Virus record (IMG/VR): IMGVR_UViG_3300020448_000031
Location: 1-27,799 of that record
Source of the DNA: a virus
Reading direction: 5' to 3' (one strand)
DNA length: 27,799 bases
The notes under the pieces were generated by a model. The model was not told the origin of the DNA. It did not search any database and saw nothing but the letters and a program-made list of their open reading frames with translations. The translations under genes and the position numbers were made by a program. Below, piece by piece: positions 7,197-14,989 of this stretch (position 1 is its first letter; every line of letters starts with the position of its first letter).

Positions 7197-8324
7197 ATGC
7201 CTGTTAAATTACAAGTTACTCCAGAGCAAATAAGAGATTATCTTATCGGAGAATTCGGAGTCAACGTTACAACTCCTGAGTTACAAAATGCATGTGACCA
7301 TTTCGGTCTTGCATATCAAACCGTATCAAAATACATCAGTCAATACAAAGTTAAACGTGGAGTCTGGAACTTAACAGTAGCAGAGACCAAAGAGAAACTA
7401 GAGCAAGTGTATTCACAAGCAAAGACACAGATTGTAGATTCATTTGACCCTGCCTACCTAGCAGGTAAGGATCTGGTACCAGATAGAGATGATCACTTCG
7501 TACCATTCGGTGCCTTTAATGATCTTAAGAAAGTTATAGCATCTAAGATCTTCTATCCAACATTCATTACTGGTCTATCAGGTAACGGTAAGACTTTTGG
7601 TGTAGAGCAAGCATGTGCTCAAGCAAAGAGGGATCTTATCCGAGTAAACATTACAATTGAAACTGATGAAGATGATCTTATTGGCGGTTTTCGTCTCGTG
7701 GATGGTAGCACTGTGTGGCACAACGGTCCAGTTATCGAAGCACTCCAACGTGGAGCAGTTCTACTACTCGACGAGCTTGACCTCGCCAGTAACAAGATCT
7801 TATGCCTTCAATCAATCTTGGAAGGCAAGGGTGTATTCCTCAAGAAACTTGGCAAGTATGTAACACCTGCTGAAGGATTCACAGTCATCGCTACTGCTAA
7901 CACTAAGGGTAAAGGATCAGAGGATGGTAGATTCATTGGTACTAATGTATTGAATGAAGCATTCCTAGAGAGATTCCCAATTACATTTGAGCAAGATTAT
8001 CCTGCTGCTAAAACAGAGATCAGAATGCTTAACAACTACTGTAAGGAATTGGATTGCTGTGATGATAAATATATTGCTAATCTCACCACATGGGCAGAGA
8101 TTATCCGTAAAACATTCAATGACGGTGGCACAGATGAGGTTATCTCAACACGTAGACTTGTGCACATCATCAGAGCATATGCTATATTCTCTGATAGGGT
8201 TAAAGCAATCAAGGTATGCTTGAATCGTTTCGATGATGAAACAAAGCAGTCTTTCTTAGAATTATATGATAAGATAGATAACGAGGTTGACATTGAATCA
8301 CTTGACACAGTACTAGGATCCTGA
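7197..8324 (+). CDS. cobS: CobS-like AAA+ ATPase (MoxR type)
   Basis: A 375-aa AAA+ protein of the type annotated as CobS in cyanomyoviruses. An N-terminal helical region of about 100 residues is followed by Walker A GLSGNGKT at 126-133, an 'EDDLIGGF' motif near 158-165 typical of MoxR/CobS ATPases, Walker B VLLLDELD at 188-195, sensor 1 in 'ATANTKG' near 232-238, and a likely arginine finger in 'AFLERFP' near R259. In bacteria CobS drives cobalt insertion with CobT and CobN; no CobN is in this window. The VWA protein 1.1 kb upstream has the domain plan expected of a CobT-like partner, and both have the same leader. It may instead act as a general remodelling ATPase. Confidence 0.9.
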   Translation: MPVKLQVTPEQIRDYLIGEFGVNVTTPELQNACDHFGLAYQTVSKYISQYKVKRGVWNLTVAETKEKLEQVYSQAKTQIVDSFDPAYLAGKDLVPDRDDHFVPFGAFNDLKKVIASKIFYPTFITGLSGNGKTFGVEQACAQAKRDLIRVNITIETDEDDLIGGFRLVDGSTVWHNGPVIEALQRGAVLLLDELDLASNKILCLQSILEGKGVFLKKLGKYVTPAEGFTVIATANTKGKGSEDGRFIGTNVLNEAFLERFPITFEQDYPAAKTEIRMLNNYCKELDCCDDKYIANLTTWAEIIRKTFNDGGTDEVISTRRLVHIIRAYAIFSDRVKAIKVCLNRFDDETKQSFLELYDKIDNEVDIESLDTVLGS

Positions 8325-8325
8325 T

Positions 8326-8643
8326 ATGATGAAGTATAAGGAAAACGAGACGATCAAGGTCGTGGAAGATTATATCTCCCAGACCTATCGGTCTCACTAC
8401 AGTAACGAAGAGAAGGGGGTCCAAACACTGGATCTCCTTGAAGCAATAGGGACAGCAGAGCACTTCTGTCAGTCTAATATTATTAAGTATGCTTCACGTT
8501 ATAGAAAGAAAGGTAAGCATAAGGATGACGTGCTAAAAATCATTCACTATGCTATACTATTATATTATTTCTCAGGCACCTCTTATCCTGACGATAAACC
8601 AGAAAATGTCCCAACTCCAGAGCAGTTTTTAGATTATGATTAG
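8326..8643 (+). CDS. DUF3310-type protein
   Basis: A 105-aa protein with the core 'EHFCQSNIIKYASRYRKKG' at about 45-63 followed by a 'DDVLKIIHYAILL' helix. This matches the DUF3310 pattern (a small phage family, also found fused to or near nucleotide kinases such as T7 gene 1.7) of a Cys-x-x-N-x-x-KY-x-x-R stretch followed by a Lys-Ala/Ile-x-x-Y helix. Its role is probably in nucleotide metabolism but is not established here. Two ATGs lie side by side at 8326 and 8329. It begins one base after the CobS-like gene and overlaps gp45 by eight bases, so it bridges that gene and the clamp operon. Confidence 0.75.
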   Translation: MMKYKENETIKVVEDYISQTYRSHYSNEEKGVQTLDLLEAIGTAEHFCQSNIIKYASRYRKKGKHKDDVLKIIHYAILLYYFSGTSYPDDKPENVPTPEQFLDYD

Positions 8644-9415
8644 TGCAACACCAACAGGTATTCAACAAGGTGGTCAAGTAGATTTCAAGACCAATATTCA
8701 ACTGAGTAAGAAGACTATTGATATTCTTCGTAACTTCAGTACCATTAATAAGTCGGTACTTATTGAACCTGGTAAGTTTATTCAAACTATGTCAGTCAAT
8801 AAGAATATTATTGGACAGTCACAGATTACTGAGCATATTCCTGAGCAGATGGCGATCTATGATCTACCATTATTCTTAGGTGCACTGTCACTATTCAAGA
8901 AGCCATGGTTATTCTTCCCAGATAAGAAGAAGGTCATCATATATGATGAGGAAACTAAAGGTAAGACAACATTCTATTACAGTGATCCTGAGATCATTGT
9001 AACTGCACCAGAGTTTAACCCTCAACTTCCAGACGTAGAGTTAATGTTTGATCTACCTCAGAATGATATCACTCAGTTGATGCAAGCTGCTAAGGTATAT
9101 GGTGTGGAGGATCTATGTATCAATGGATTTGAAGGTGAGTATAGTGTCTGTGTAAGGGACAAGAAGAATACTACTTCTAATGTATTCTCATTACCTCTTA
9201 AAAAGGTTATCTTTAACCAAGGTAAGGGTGAACTTGATGATGCACCATACAAGTTGACACTAGAGCGTAAGACATTCTGTTTCTGCTTTAAGGTGGAGAA
9301 TCTTAAGTTGATAGACGCAACTTATCATGTGACAATTAGTAATAAAAACATTGCTAACTTCAATTCATTGTCACATAACAATATGAATTACTTTATAGCA
9401 TTGGAGCCAAACTAA
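8636..9415 (+). CDS. gp45: gp45 sliding clamp
   Basis: Processivity clamp: three copies form a ring that tethers gp43 to DNA and, in T4, also activates late transcription. The 259-aa protein (T4 gp45 is 228) has the family features 'QLSKKTIDILRNFSTIN' near 22-38, 'YDLPLFLGALSLF' near 75-87, and a repeated strand-helix pattern with no enzymatic motif. Identity rests on these patterns and on the position directly before gp44. The ATG at 8636 lies inside the DUF3310 gene without a clear ribosome-binding site; a start a few codons further on is possible. It is followed without gap by gp44. Confidence 0.93.
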   Translation: MISATPTGIQQGGQVDFKTNIQLSKKTIDILRNFSTINKSVLIEPGKFIQTMSVNKNIIGQSQITEHIPEQMAIYDLPLFLGALSLFKKPWLFFPDKKKVIIYDEETKGKTTFYYSDPEIIVTAPEFNPQLPDVELMFDLPQNDITQLMQAAKVYGVEDLCINGFEGEYSVCVRDKKNTTSNVFSLPLKKVIFNQGKGELDDAPYKLTLERKTFCFCFKVENLKLIDATYHVTISNKNIANFNSLSHNNMNYFIALEPN

Positions 9416-10348
9416 ATGTTTCTATGGGTAGAGAAGTATCGACCTAAATCTATTGATGAATGCATACTACCCGAAGATACTAAGAAAGTATTCAAAGGAT
9501 TTCTAGAGCAAGAGGAGATTCCAAACCTCTTGCTCTCTGGGTCTGCGGGTGTTGGTAAAACTACCATAGCGAAGGCATTATGTGAAGAGTTAGGAGCAGA
9601 TAGTTATGTCATTAATGGGTCTGATGAGGGTCGATTCTTGGACACTGTACGCAATCAGGCAAAGACCTTTGCTAGTACTGTTTCTCTTACATCTGAATCT
9701 CGTCACAAAGTTATCATTGTGGATGAGGCAGATAATACAACACCAGACGTACAACTATTACTACGTGCGTCGATTGAGGAGTTTCAAAAGAACTGCAGGT
9801 TCATCTTCACGTGTAACTATAAGAATAAAATAATACAACCACTGCATAGTAGATGCTCTGTTATTGATTTTAATATTAAAAAAGATAAGCAGAAGTTGGC
9901 AGCATCATTCTTCAATAGAGTGTGTGAGATACTCACTAAAGAGAGTATTAAGTATGAGGGGAAGGTAGTAGCAGAAGTAGTTACAAAGTACTTCCCAGAC
10001 TTTCGTAGGACTCTTAATGAGTTGCAGAGATATTCTGCTACAGGTGTCATAGATTCTGGTATACTATCAGCAGGTAATGAATTTAGTATAGATAAGGTAG
10101 TTGGCCACCTTCGTAAGAAGGAGTTTACTAACATGAAGAAGTGGGTTGCTCAGAATATGGACAACGAACCACAAGTTATCATGCGTAAGATCTATGATAA
10201 CCTATACAATTACTTTGACCCCAAGTCTATTCCAGAGGCAGTATTGATTATCTCTGAGTATCAATACAAGTCATCCTTTGTGGTAGATCAGGAGGTTAAT
10301 CTGGTTGCATTTATGACAGAGTTAATGATGAGGTGTGAATACAAATGA
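9416..10348 (+). CDS. gp44: gp44 clamp loader ATPase
   Basis: Large subunit of the clamp loader (RFC-like AAA+), which opens the gp45 ring with gp62. The 310-aa protein (T4: 319) starts 'MFLWVEKYRPKSIDECILP', the hallmark of RFC subunits, then Walker A GSAGVGKTT at 42-50, Walker B with DEAD at 103-106, sensor 1 in 'FIFTCNYKNKI' and the SRC motif at 145-147 carrying the arginine finger. The lid and collar domains fill the C-terminal half. The start codon directly follows the gp45 stop (TAA then ATG), and the stop overlaps a 27-aa gene by ATGA. Identity is secure. Confidence 0.97.
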   Translation: MFLWVEKYRPKSIDECILPEDTKKVFKGFLEQEEIPNLLLSGSAGVGKTTIAKALCEELGADSYVINGSDEGRFLDTVRNQAKTFASTVSLTSESRHKVIIVDEADNTTPDVQLLLRASIEEFQKNCRFIFTCNYKNKIIQPLHSRCSVIDFNIKKDKQKLAASFFNRVCEILTKESIKYEGKVVAEVVTKYFPDFRRTLNELQRYSATGVIDSGILSAGNEFSIDKVVGHLRKKEFTNMKKWVAQNMDNEPQVIMRKIYDNLYNYFDPKSIPEAVLIISEYQYKSSFVVDQEVNLVAFMTELMMRCEYK

Positions 10349-10428
10349 ATAACATAGGATTAGAAGTAGTATTCTGGACAGTACTAACAATTTACTTGCT
10401 AACTAAATTCGGTGTCTTTAAAAAATGA
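10345..10428 (+). CDS. 27-aa single-span membrane peptide
   Basis: The ATG at 10345 overlaps the gp44 stop and the TGA overlaps the next start at 10425, both as ATGA. The peptide has one hydrophobic segment, from about residue 5 to 22 (LEVVFWTVLTIYLLTKFG), ending with two lysines, so it would insert once in a membrane with a basic tail. No family is recognised. The exact overlap on both sides makes it more credible than a random short frame. Confidence 0.55.
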   Translation: MNNIGLEVVFWTVLTIYLLTKFGVFKK

Positions 10429-11099
10429 GACAAGATTATCAGACAGTTAATATGTTTCCTGTAAGGTGCTTTAGTTTTAAGGCACCTAAAGCATTGGTTA
10501 AAGATACTCTAGCAAAAGCACATAAGATGGAGTATCGGAATTACAATGCTGAGTATGGAGTTGGTACTTGTCCTGATATCTGTGCTAACCCCGACTATCG
10601 TGACTTGATGTCATGGTTTCAGAAGTGTGTTGACACGTTACATGTTGACAATGGCTGGAACTGTGATAGAGTGGTAGTTAATAAGTCATGGATTAATAGA
10701 TCAGATGCTGGTAGTGGTCATCACCATGCACCACACAGGCATCCTATGTCATGGTTGAGTGCTATCTTCTATCTTACTGAAGGACCACCAACTATATTTG
10801 TTGATCCAATTGCACAGCGAGAGTGGGCACAGTTTCAACTGGATGGCGGACCTATTAGTGATGCCACTCAGTTTGTGAATCCTATACCAGGAGGATTATA
10901 TATCTTTCCTAGTTACCTTATCCATTCTTCTGATCCTAATTTCTCTACCACGGATAGATTTTCTATCTCTTTCAATACATTTCCTTCGGGTAATGTTAAT
11001 GGTGGTGGTTGGGGACAGTCTATGGTTAACATTAAGGTAGAGCAAGCATGGGATGATCTAGGACCACTAGATTTGAAAAGTTATGTCAAGGAAAACTAA
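10425..11099 (+). CDS. 2OG-Fe(II) oxygenase, PF13759-like, tandem copy 1
   Basis: Predicted iron/2-oxoglutarate dioxygenase of 224 aa. Candidate metal ligands are H104 and H106 in 'APHRHPMSW', followed by the strand 'LSAIFYLTEG'. The distal H167 lies in 'FPSYLIHSS', and R178 in 'DRFSISFNTFP' is the likely 2OG ligand. The 'HRHPMS' and 'SISFN' blocks are shared with the next gene, so the two arose by duplication. It starts by ATGA overlap with the 27-aa gene and ends in TAATG with its paralogue. The substrate is unknown; nucleic acid, protein or a small host metabolite are all possible. Confidence 0.82.
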   Translation: MRQDYQTVNMFPVRCFSFKAPKALVKDTLAKAHKMEYRNYNAEYGVGTCPDICANPDYRDLMSWFQKCVDTLHVDNGWNCDRVVVNKSWINRSDAGSGHHHAPHRHPMSWLSAIFYLTEGPPTIFVDPIAQREWAQFQLDGGPISDATQFVNPIPGGLYIFPSYLIHSSDPNFSTTDRFSISFNTFPSGNVNGGGWGQSMVNIKVEQAWDDLGPLDLKSYVKEN

Positions 11100-11746
11100 T
11101 GGTTTGGGAAGCAAGCAACGAACTTAATTTATTCCCTGTTAAAATAAGGGAGTATCGTAAACCAAAGGATGATATACACAAGCATCTTATTGAATTCTTT
11201 GAGACCTATCCTCAACAGTTATCTAACTTTCCAGAGGGTGTTATCACTAGTAGACCTGATCTACACAAGTGTGACAATGAGGACGTAAGAAATCTGGTAG
11301 GATGGTTTGGTGCTTGTCTTGATGAGTATCATAACGAATATCAACTGTACTGTGATAGACTTAAGATCAGTATGTGTTGGTTTAACAAGGCACCTGCTCA
11401 GAGTGGGGTAGGTCATCCACTCCATAGACATCCCATGTCTTATGTGAGTGCTGTATATTATATGACAGAAGGTGCACCCACTGCCTTCGATGATCCATGC
11501 ACACCTAGAGTATATGATACACTAGAATTACATCAGCAGGATAAGATGGTTGATGAGTGGGGTATTTGCGAGACAGTATCGGCAGAGGAAGGTAAGTTAA
11601 TTCTTTTCCCATCATGGTTAAGACACTTCTCTGGTAGACATCTAGACAATTTTGATAGATGGACTATAAGTTTTAACGCATTTCCAGAGGGTAAATGTAA
11701 CACAGGGCCATTCGAGATGCCACAATTAGAGGTTAAAGTATTATGA
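11099..11746 (+). CDS. 2OG-Fe(II) oxygenase, PF13759-like, tandem copy 2
   Basis: A 215-aa paralogue of the preceding protein. Shared landmarks: 'LFPV' near the N terminus, 'HRHPMSYVSAVYYMTEGAP' with H109 and H111 as candidate iron ligands, 'DDP' near 131-133, 'LILFPSWLRH' with distal H176, and R187 in 'DRWTISFNAFPEG'. The catalytic set is complete in both copies, so neither looks like a decayed duplicate. They diverge most in the N-terminal third and between the two halves of the barrel, where substrate specificity would lie. It begins in TAATG with copy 1 and overlaps dam by ATGA. Confidence 0.82.
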   Translation: MVWEASNELNLFPVKIREYRKPKDDIHKHLIEFFETYPQQLSNFPEGVITSRPDLHKCDNEDVRNLVGWFGACLDEYHNEYQLYCDRLKISMCWFNKAPAQSGVGHPLHRHPMSYVSAVYYMTEGAPTAFDDPCTPRVYDTLELHQQDKMVDEWGICETVSAEEGKLILFPSWLRHFSGRHLDNFDRWTISFNAFPEGKCNTGPFEMPQLEVKVL

Positions 11747-12579
11747 AGTATTTGAAGACACCATTAAGATATCCAGGCGGTAAGTCTAGGGTTGCTAAAG
11801 ATTTTATTCCTAAATTCCCTAATAATATTAGTGAATATCGTGAGCCATTCTTAGGTGGTGGTAGTGTAGCACTACTATTCACACAGATGTATCCTGACAT
11901 ACCAGTGTGGGTCAATGATAAATATGTTTACCTGTATAATTTCTGGGTGCATCTCCAGAAGGATGGCAAGAAATTATCAGACGATCTTGTAAGTATTAAG
12001 ACAGATAATTCGACAGAAGATAAGGCTAAGGAGTTGTTTAAAGATGCCAAAGATAAAATACACAAAGAAGATTCTTATACTCAAGCTGTGCTTTTTTGGG
12101 TTCTTAATAAGTGCAGTTATAGTGGACTTACCGAGAATAGTTCCTTTAGTGCAACAGCAAGTAGACAGAATTTTACCATTAAAGGGGCTAGGAACCTCCT
12201 TAATATTTCCAATCTAATAGGTAACTGGAGGATCACTAACCTAGATTACTCTGAGGTTATGCAACAGAATGGTAACAATGTGTTTCTTTTCTTAGATCCA
12301 CCCTATAAAATAGGGACATACCTATATGGTAGTAACGCTGAGTTACATAAGAACTTTAAGCATGAGGAATTCCATGAGAGTTGTAATATATGTAAGCATG
12401 ATTGGTTTGTCACTTATAATAATGATGATGACCTAAAGGAAATGTATAAAGATTATCATCAAGAAGAATTTAAAATCACTTATGGTATGAAGCATAGGCC
12501 AGACAACAAACTAAAGAAAGAATTGTTAGTAGTTAACTACGATGTAAGCACAACACCGCTAGAGGTAATGTATGCATGA
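11743..12579 (+). CDS. dam: Dam-type DNA adenine-N6 methyltransferase
   Basis: S-adenosylmethionine-dependent adenine methyltransferase of the D12 class (T4 Dam and E. coli Dam family), most likely acting on GATC. The 278-aa protein has the first motif 'LKTPLRYPGGKSRV' at 4-17, 'EPFLGGGSVAL' at 34-44 (AdoMet binding), and catalytic D185-P-P-Y188. The C-terminal part carries a variable target-recognition stretch and the usual final strands. It could protect phage DNA from nucleases or mark it for repair. It is wedged between the oxygenase pair and gp62, and overlaps both neighbours. Confidence 0.93.
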   Translation: MKYLKTPLRYPGGKSRVAKDFIPKFPNNISEYREPFLGGGSVALLFTQMYPDIPVWVNDKYVYLYNFWVHLQKDGKKLSDDLVSIKTDNSTEDKAKELFKDAKDKIHKEDSYTQAVLFWVLNKCSYSGLTENSSFSATASRQNFTIKGARNLLNISNLIGNWRITNLDYSEVMQQNGNNVFLFLDPPYKIGTYLYGSNAELHKNFKHEEFHESCNICKHDWFVTYNNDDDLKEMYKDYHQEEFKITYGMKHRPDNKLKKELLVVNYDVSTTPLEVMYA

Positions 12580-12958
12580 GTATCCGTTAAAGGATTATCT
12601 TAACAGCATCAATCTAAAGCAGGGAGATCTCTCTAAAGATGAGAGAGCAATGCAAAAATACCCTGCTTTTGTTGTGAACAAGTGTCTGTCTTCCTTTATA
12701 GACACTGTGATGCATGCAAATGAGATGAATGCCTCTTCACATTTAGATAAAGATCTTCAGTATCAATATTATATACATAGTGTTAGGAAATCTAAGCGAT
12801 TTTCTCCTTGGGATAAGAAGTCTAAAGACTGTGACCTCGACTTAGTGAAAAGATACTATGGTTATAACACTGAGAAAGCTCAGCAAGCGATGAGAATTTT
12901 GACTCAAGATCAAATTGAAGTTATTAGATCTAAATTAGATACTGGAGGAAGACAATGA
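12572..12958 (+). CDS. gp62: gp62 clamp loader small subunit
   Basis: Small subunit that completes the clamp loader with gp44. The 128-aa protein has the conserved start 'YPLKDYLNSINLKQGDL', then 'PAFVVNKCLSSFIDT' and a C-terminal 'RYYGYNTEKAQQAMRIL', the pattern of cyanophage gp62. It is shorter than T4 gp62 (187 aa), as is usual for cyanophages. AGAGG at 12561-12565 lies seven bases before the ATG. It overlaps dam by eight bases and regA by ATGA, keeping the T4 neighbour pair 62-regA although gp44 has been separated from it. Confidence 0.9.
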   Translation: MHEYPLKDYLNSINLKQGDLSKDERAMQKYPAFVVNKCLSSFIDTVMHANEMNASSHLDKDLQYQYYIHSVRKSKRFSPWDKKSKDCDLDLVKRYYGYNTEKAQQAMRILTQDQIEVIRSKLDTGGRQ

Positions 12959-13374
12959 GTGATGAGATCTCGTGGTCTCAAGACATGATGCTAGAAGTTA
13001 CCCTAAAGGAACCAGATGATTTTCTCAAAGTGAGAGAGACATTGACTCGTATAGGTGTAGCATCTCGTAAGGAGCGTAAGCTGTATCAGTCTTGTCACAT
13101 TCTACACAAACGTGGTAAGTACTACATAGTACATTTCAAAGAGTTGTTTGCTCTTGATGGTAAACCTACTAACATAACCCCTAACGATGTGCAACGTCGC
13201 AATCGTATAGCAAAACTACTATCTGACTGGGGCCTAATAGATACTAGTGGGGATATAGAAGACTTAGCACCTCTTAACCAGATAAAAGTTTTATCATTTA
13301 AAGATAAAGGTGAATGGACATTAGAGTCCAAATATAATATCGGTAAAAAGAAAACACCACAGGAGGTGAAATAG
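12955..13374 (+). CDS. regA: RegA translational repressor
   Basis: RNA-binding protein that represses translation of many early phage mRNAs by occupying their initiation regions; in T4 it controls clamp, clamp-loader and its own messages. The 139-aa sequence matches T4 RegA (122 aa) closely in 'EPDDFLKVRETLTRIGVAS', 'LYQSCHILHKRGKYYIVHFKE', the 'LLSDWGLI' segment, and the final 'W-x-x-x-x-KYNIG' strand. The cyanophage version has a short N-terminal extension and a lysine-rich tail. GGAGGA stands six bases before the ATG. It overlaps gp62 by ATGA, as in the T4 order, so autoregulation may also affect gp62. Confidence 0.96.
   Translation: MSDEISWSQDMMLEVTLKEPDDFLKVRETLTRIGVASRKERKLYQSCHILHKRGKYYIVHFKELFALDGKPTNITPNDVQRRNRIAKLLSDWGLIDTSGDIEDLAPLNQIKVLSFKDKGEWTLESKYNIGKKKTPQEVK
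13361..13369 (+). promoter_or_regulatory. Perfect Shine-Dalgarno AGGAGGTGA before the membrane gene
   Basis: Nine bases fully complementary to the 3' end of 16S rRNA, nine bases (from AGGAGG) before the ATG at 13376. Most genes here have weak or no such site, so this gene and hsp20 stand out as strongly translated. Confidence 0.7.
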
Positions 13375-13375
13375 T

Positions 13376-13786
13376 ATGGCTAAGGAAAAAGAAGAAGACT
13401 TGACAAAGAAGGGTATTATTGGTACAATAAAGGACAAAGTATTACCAGATGAGGAGGATGCAGCTGCAATCTTCTCTACTTTTGTGAGACTTGGTGTACT
13501 AGTTTGGTCGGGAGGGATCTTGACGTTAAACTATGTTACTGTACCAGGTTTAGAGCAACAGAAAATTGATCCAACTTTCATAGCTTCGGTTTTTACAGGA
13601 GTTTTAGCTAGCTTTGGCATTCAAACCGCTTCTAAGAAGGGGGATGGTACCATGAAGATGCAGAATGGTGGAGGAGTTGGTGCTGGTTCACCTGGTCCTG
13701 TGCAAACTCTAAGAATAGAGCAAGCACCATTGAAGATCATTGCTGTGGATCCTGGTAAGACTGATGATAAAACCTATAAATTATAG
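13376..13786 (+). CDS. Two-span membrane protein, unknown function
   Basis: A 136-aa protein: a charged N terminus (Lys/Glu, 1-30), a hydrophobic segment at about 34-55 and a second at about 64-82, then a Gly/Pro-rich soluble tail. I do not recognise a family. Its two-helix hairpin with a short loop could suggest a pore-forming or scaffold role, and holin-like proteins have similar size, but no evidence ties it to lysis. It has the best ribosome-binding site of this region, so it is likely made in quantity. It opens a run of small membrane-associated genes. Confidence 0.75.
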   Translation: MAKEKEEDLTKKGIIGTIKDKVLPDEEDAAAIFSTFVRLGVLVWSGGILTLNYVTVPGLEQQKIDPTFIASVFTGVLASFGIQTASKKGDGTMKMQNGGGVGAGSPGPVQTLRIEQAPLKIIAVDPGKTDDKTYKL

Positions 13787-13788
13787 TT

Positions 13789-14055
13789 ATGCAGAAAATT
13801 GTTAACATCATTGCTATTGCGTCTGGTGTTGTATCTCTTTCCGTTGTTGGTGGTGGGGTATATCTTTATACTCAAAAGGATGCCATCATAGAGTCAGTGA
13901 AAGAGAAAGCACTAGGATCTATTGGTGGTGGTGCTCTTAATGGTCTCTCTGGTAGTGCCCTTAAAGGTCTACCTGATTTAAAATCAGCACCTGATGCTGA
14001 TGCACCAACTAGTCCTCAAACACTACCTGACTTTTCACCAGGAGTTAAATTTTAA
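13789..14055 (+). CDS. Small single-span membrane protein
   Basis: An 88-aa protein with one N-terminal transmembrane helix at about 6-27 (IIAIASGVVSLSVVGGGVYL), a short charged stretch, a Gly/Ser/Leu-rich zone with 'GALNGLSGSALKGL' and a Pro/Asp-rich tail. It starts two bases after its neighbour's stop. A TATAAATT box at 13775-13782 (7 of 8 to the T4 late box) lies just upstream but inside the previous gene, too close to be convincing. Function unknown. Confidence 0.65.
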   Translation: MQKIVNIIAIASGVVSLSVVGGGVYLYTQKDAIIESVKEKALGSIGGGALNGLSGSALKGLPDLKSAPDADAPTSPQTLPDFSPGVKF

Positions 14056-14063
14056 ATTAGATC

Positions 14064-14735
14064 ATGTTTACTAAGTTGAAGTCTCCTATGGAGACTAAGT
14101 ACACACGTGAATATTCATCATTTAAAGAACTTATTTTAGGACCAAACTTTGGTTGGTCCTACAATGATCAGGCAACGCCTGGTTACACAGAGTATGTCAA
14201 TCGATCAGTTGAAAGTAATAAAGAAGACTTAGACGAAGGAGAAAGACAAGAGGCACTTAGTGCTGCCGATCAATTAATCAAAGAGCAGACCAACCATGCT
14301 GGTTATCAGATGAGACAGCAGAGGAATGGGGACTTAGCGTTCTATTCTCATGGGTTTTTGCAAGGACCAAGTCCTATGCACAAGTTTTATTCCAACCCTA
14401 ACTCTGAATATCTGGAGTATGTCGAGCCTGTTATTGGACAAATCTTTGAGATAAATAAAATTAACCCACAGGTTGTCTACCGTATTAATGCTAATGCGGT
14501 GCATCCAGTTGACGGTAATGTATTAACAGTACCGCATTATGATCATGAATTCCCTCATAAGAATCTACTTGTATACTTCACTGATGTAGGTGGAGACACA
14601 ATTGCATTCGATGAGCATGGTAAGAAGCATGTCTTCACACCTAAAGAGGATGATATAGTAGTCTTTGATGGACTACATTGTATGGTGCCTCCTAAGAAAG
14701 GAAGACGTGTAATATTAGTAGTAACGTATCTCTAA
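14064..14735 (+). CDS. 2OG-Fe(II) oxygenase, prolyl-hydroxylase-like
   Basis: A 223-aa protein with the catalytic half at the C terminus: H158-Y-D160 in 'VPHYDHEFPHKNLLVYF', a 'GGDTIAF' turn, distal H205 in 'DGLHCMVPP', and the arginine pair 214-215 in 'GRRVILVVTYL' that would bind 2-oxoglutarate. The N-terminal half is mixed and charged and may hold the substrate-binding region. It differs from the 10425/11099 pair, which lack an HxD. It lies between genes for small membrane proteins, overlapping the next by one base (TAATG). Substrate unknown. Confidence 0.82.
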   Translation: MFTKLKSPMETKYTREYSSFKELILGPNFGWSYNDQATPGYTEYVNRSVESNKEDLDEGERQEALSAADQLIKEQTNHAGYQMRQQRNGDLAFYSHGFLQGPSPMHKFYSNPNSEYLEYVEPVIGQIFEINKINPQVVYRINANAVHPVDGNVLTVPHYDHEFPHKNLLVYFTDVGGDTIAFDEHGKKHVFTPKEDDIVVFDGLHCMVPPKKGRRVILVVTYL

Positions 14736-14989
14736 TGGACCTTCAGAAAGTAACAACAGGAGTCACAGCAGCAGCAGTCATAGGTACTGGTGCTACTATA
14801 GGTGGTGGTACCATAGTTGATAACTTTAAAGGTGGACCTGAGAAGAGAGCTACTGCTGAGGAGGTTAGACTGAGGGAGATAATCAGAGAAGAATTATATC
14901 ATCAGCTAGTCAACGCATGGCCGACTACTAGTGGCCCAGTTAAGACGTTGCCGAACCCGAAGGATTACAAGGAGCAACTACCAAAATGA
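14735..14989 (+). CDS. Small Gly/Ala-rich, probably membrane-associated protein
   Basis: An 84-aa protein: residues 7-28 are rich in Thr, Ala, Gly, Val and Ile (VTTGVTAAAVIGTGATIGGG), a possible single membrane pass, followed by a helix with charged heptads (EEVRLREIIREELYHQLV) and a Pro-rich end. No family recognised. TAATG junction before it, ATGA after it. Resembles the 88-aa gene two positions upstream in size and in having an N-terminal Gly-rich span. Confidence 0.6.
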   Translation: MDLQKVTTGVTAAAVIGTGATIGGGTIVDNFKGGPEKRATAEEVRLREIIREELYHQLVNAWPTTSGPVKTLPNPKDYKEQLPK

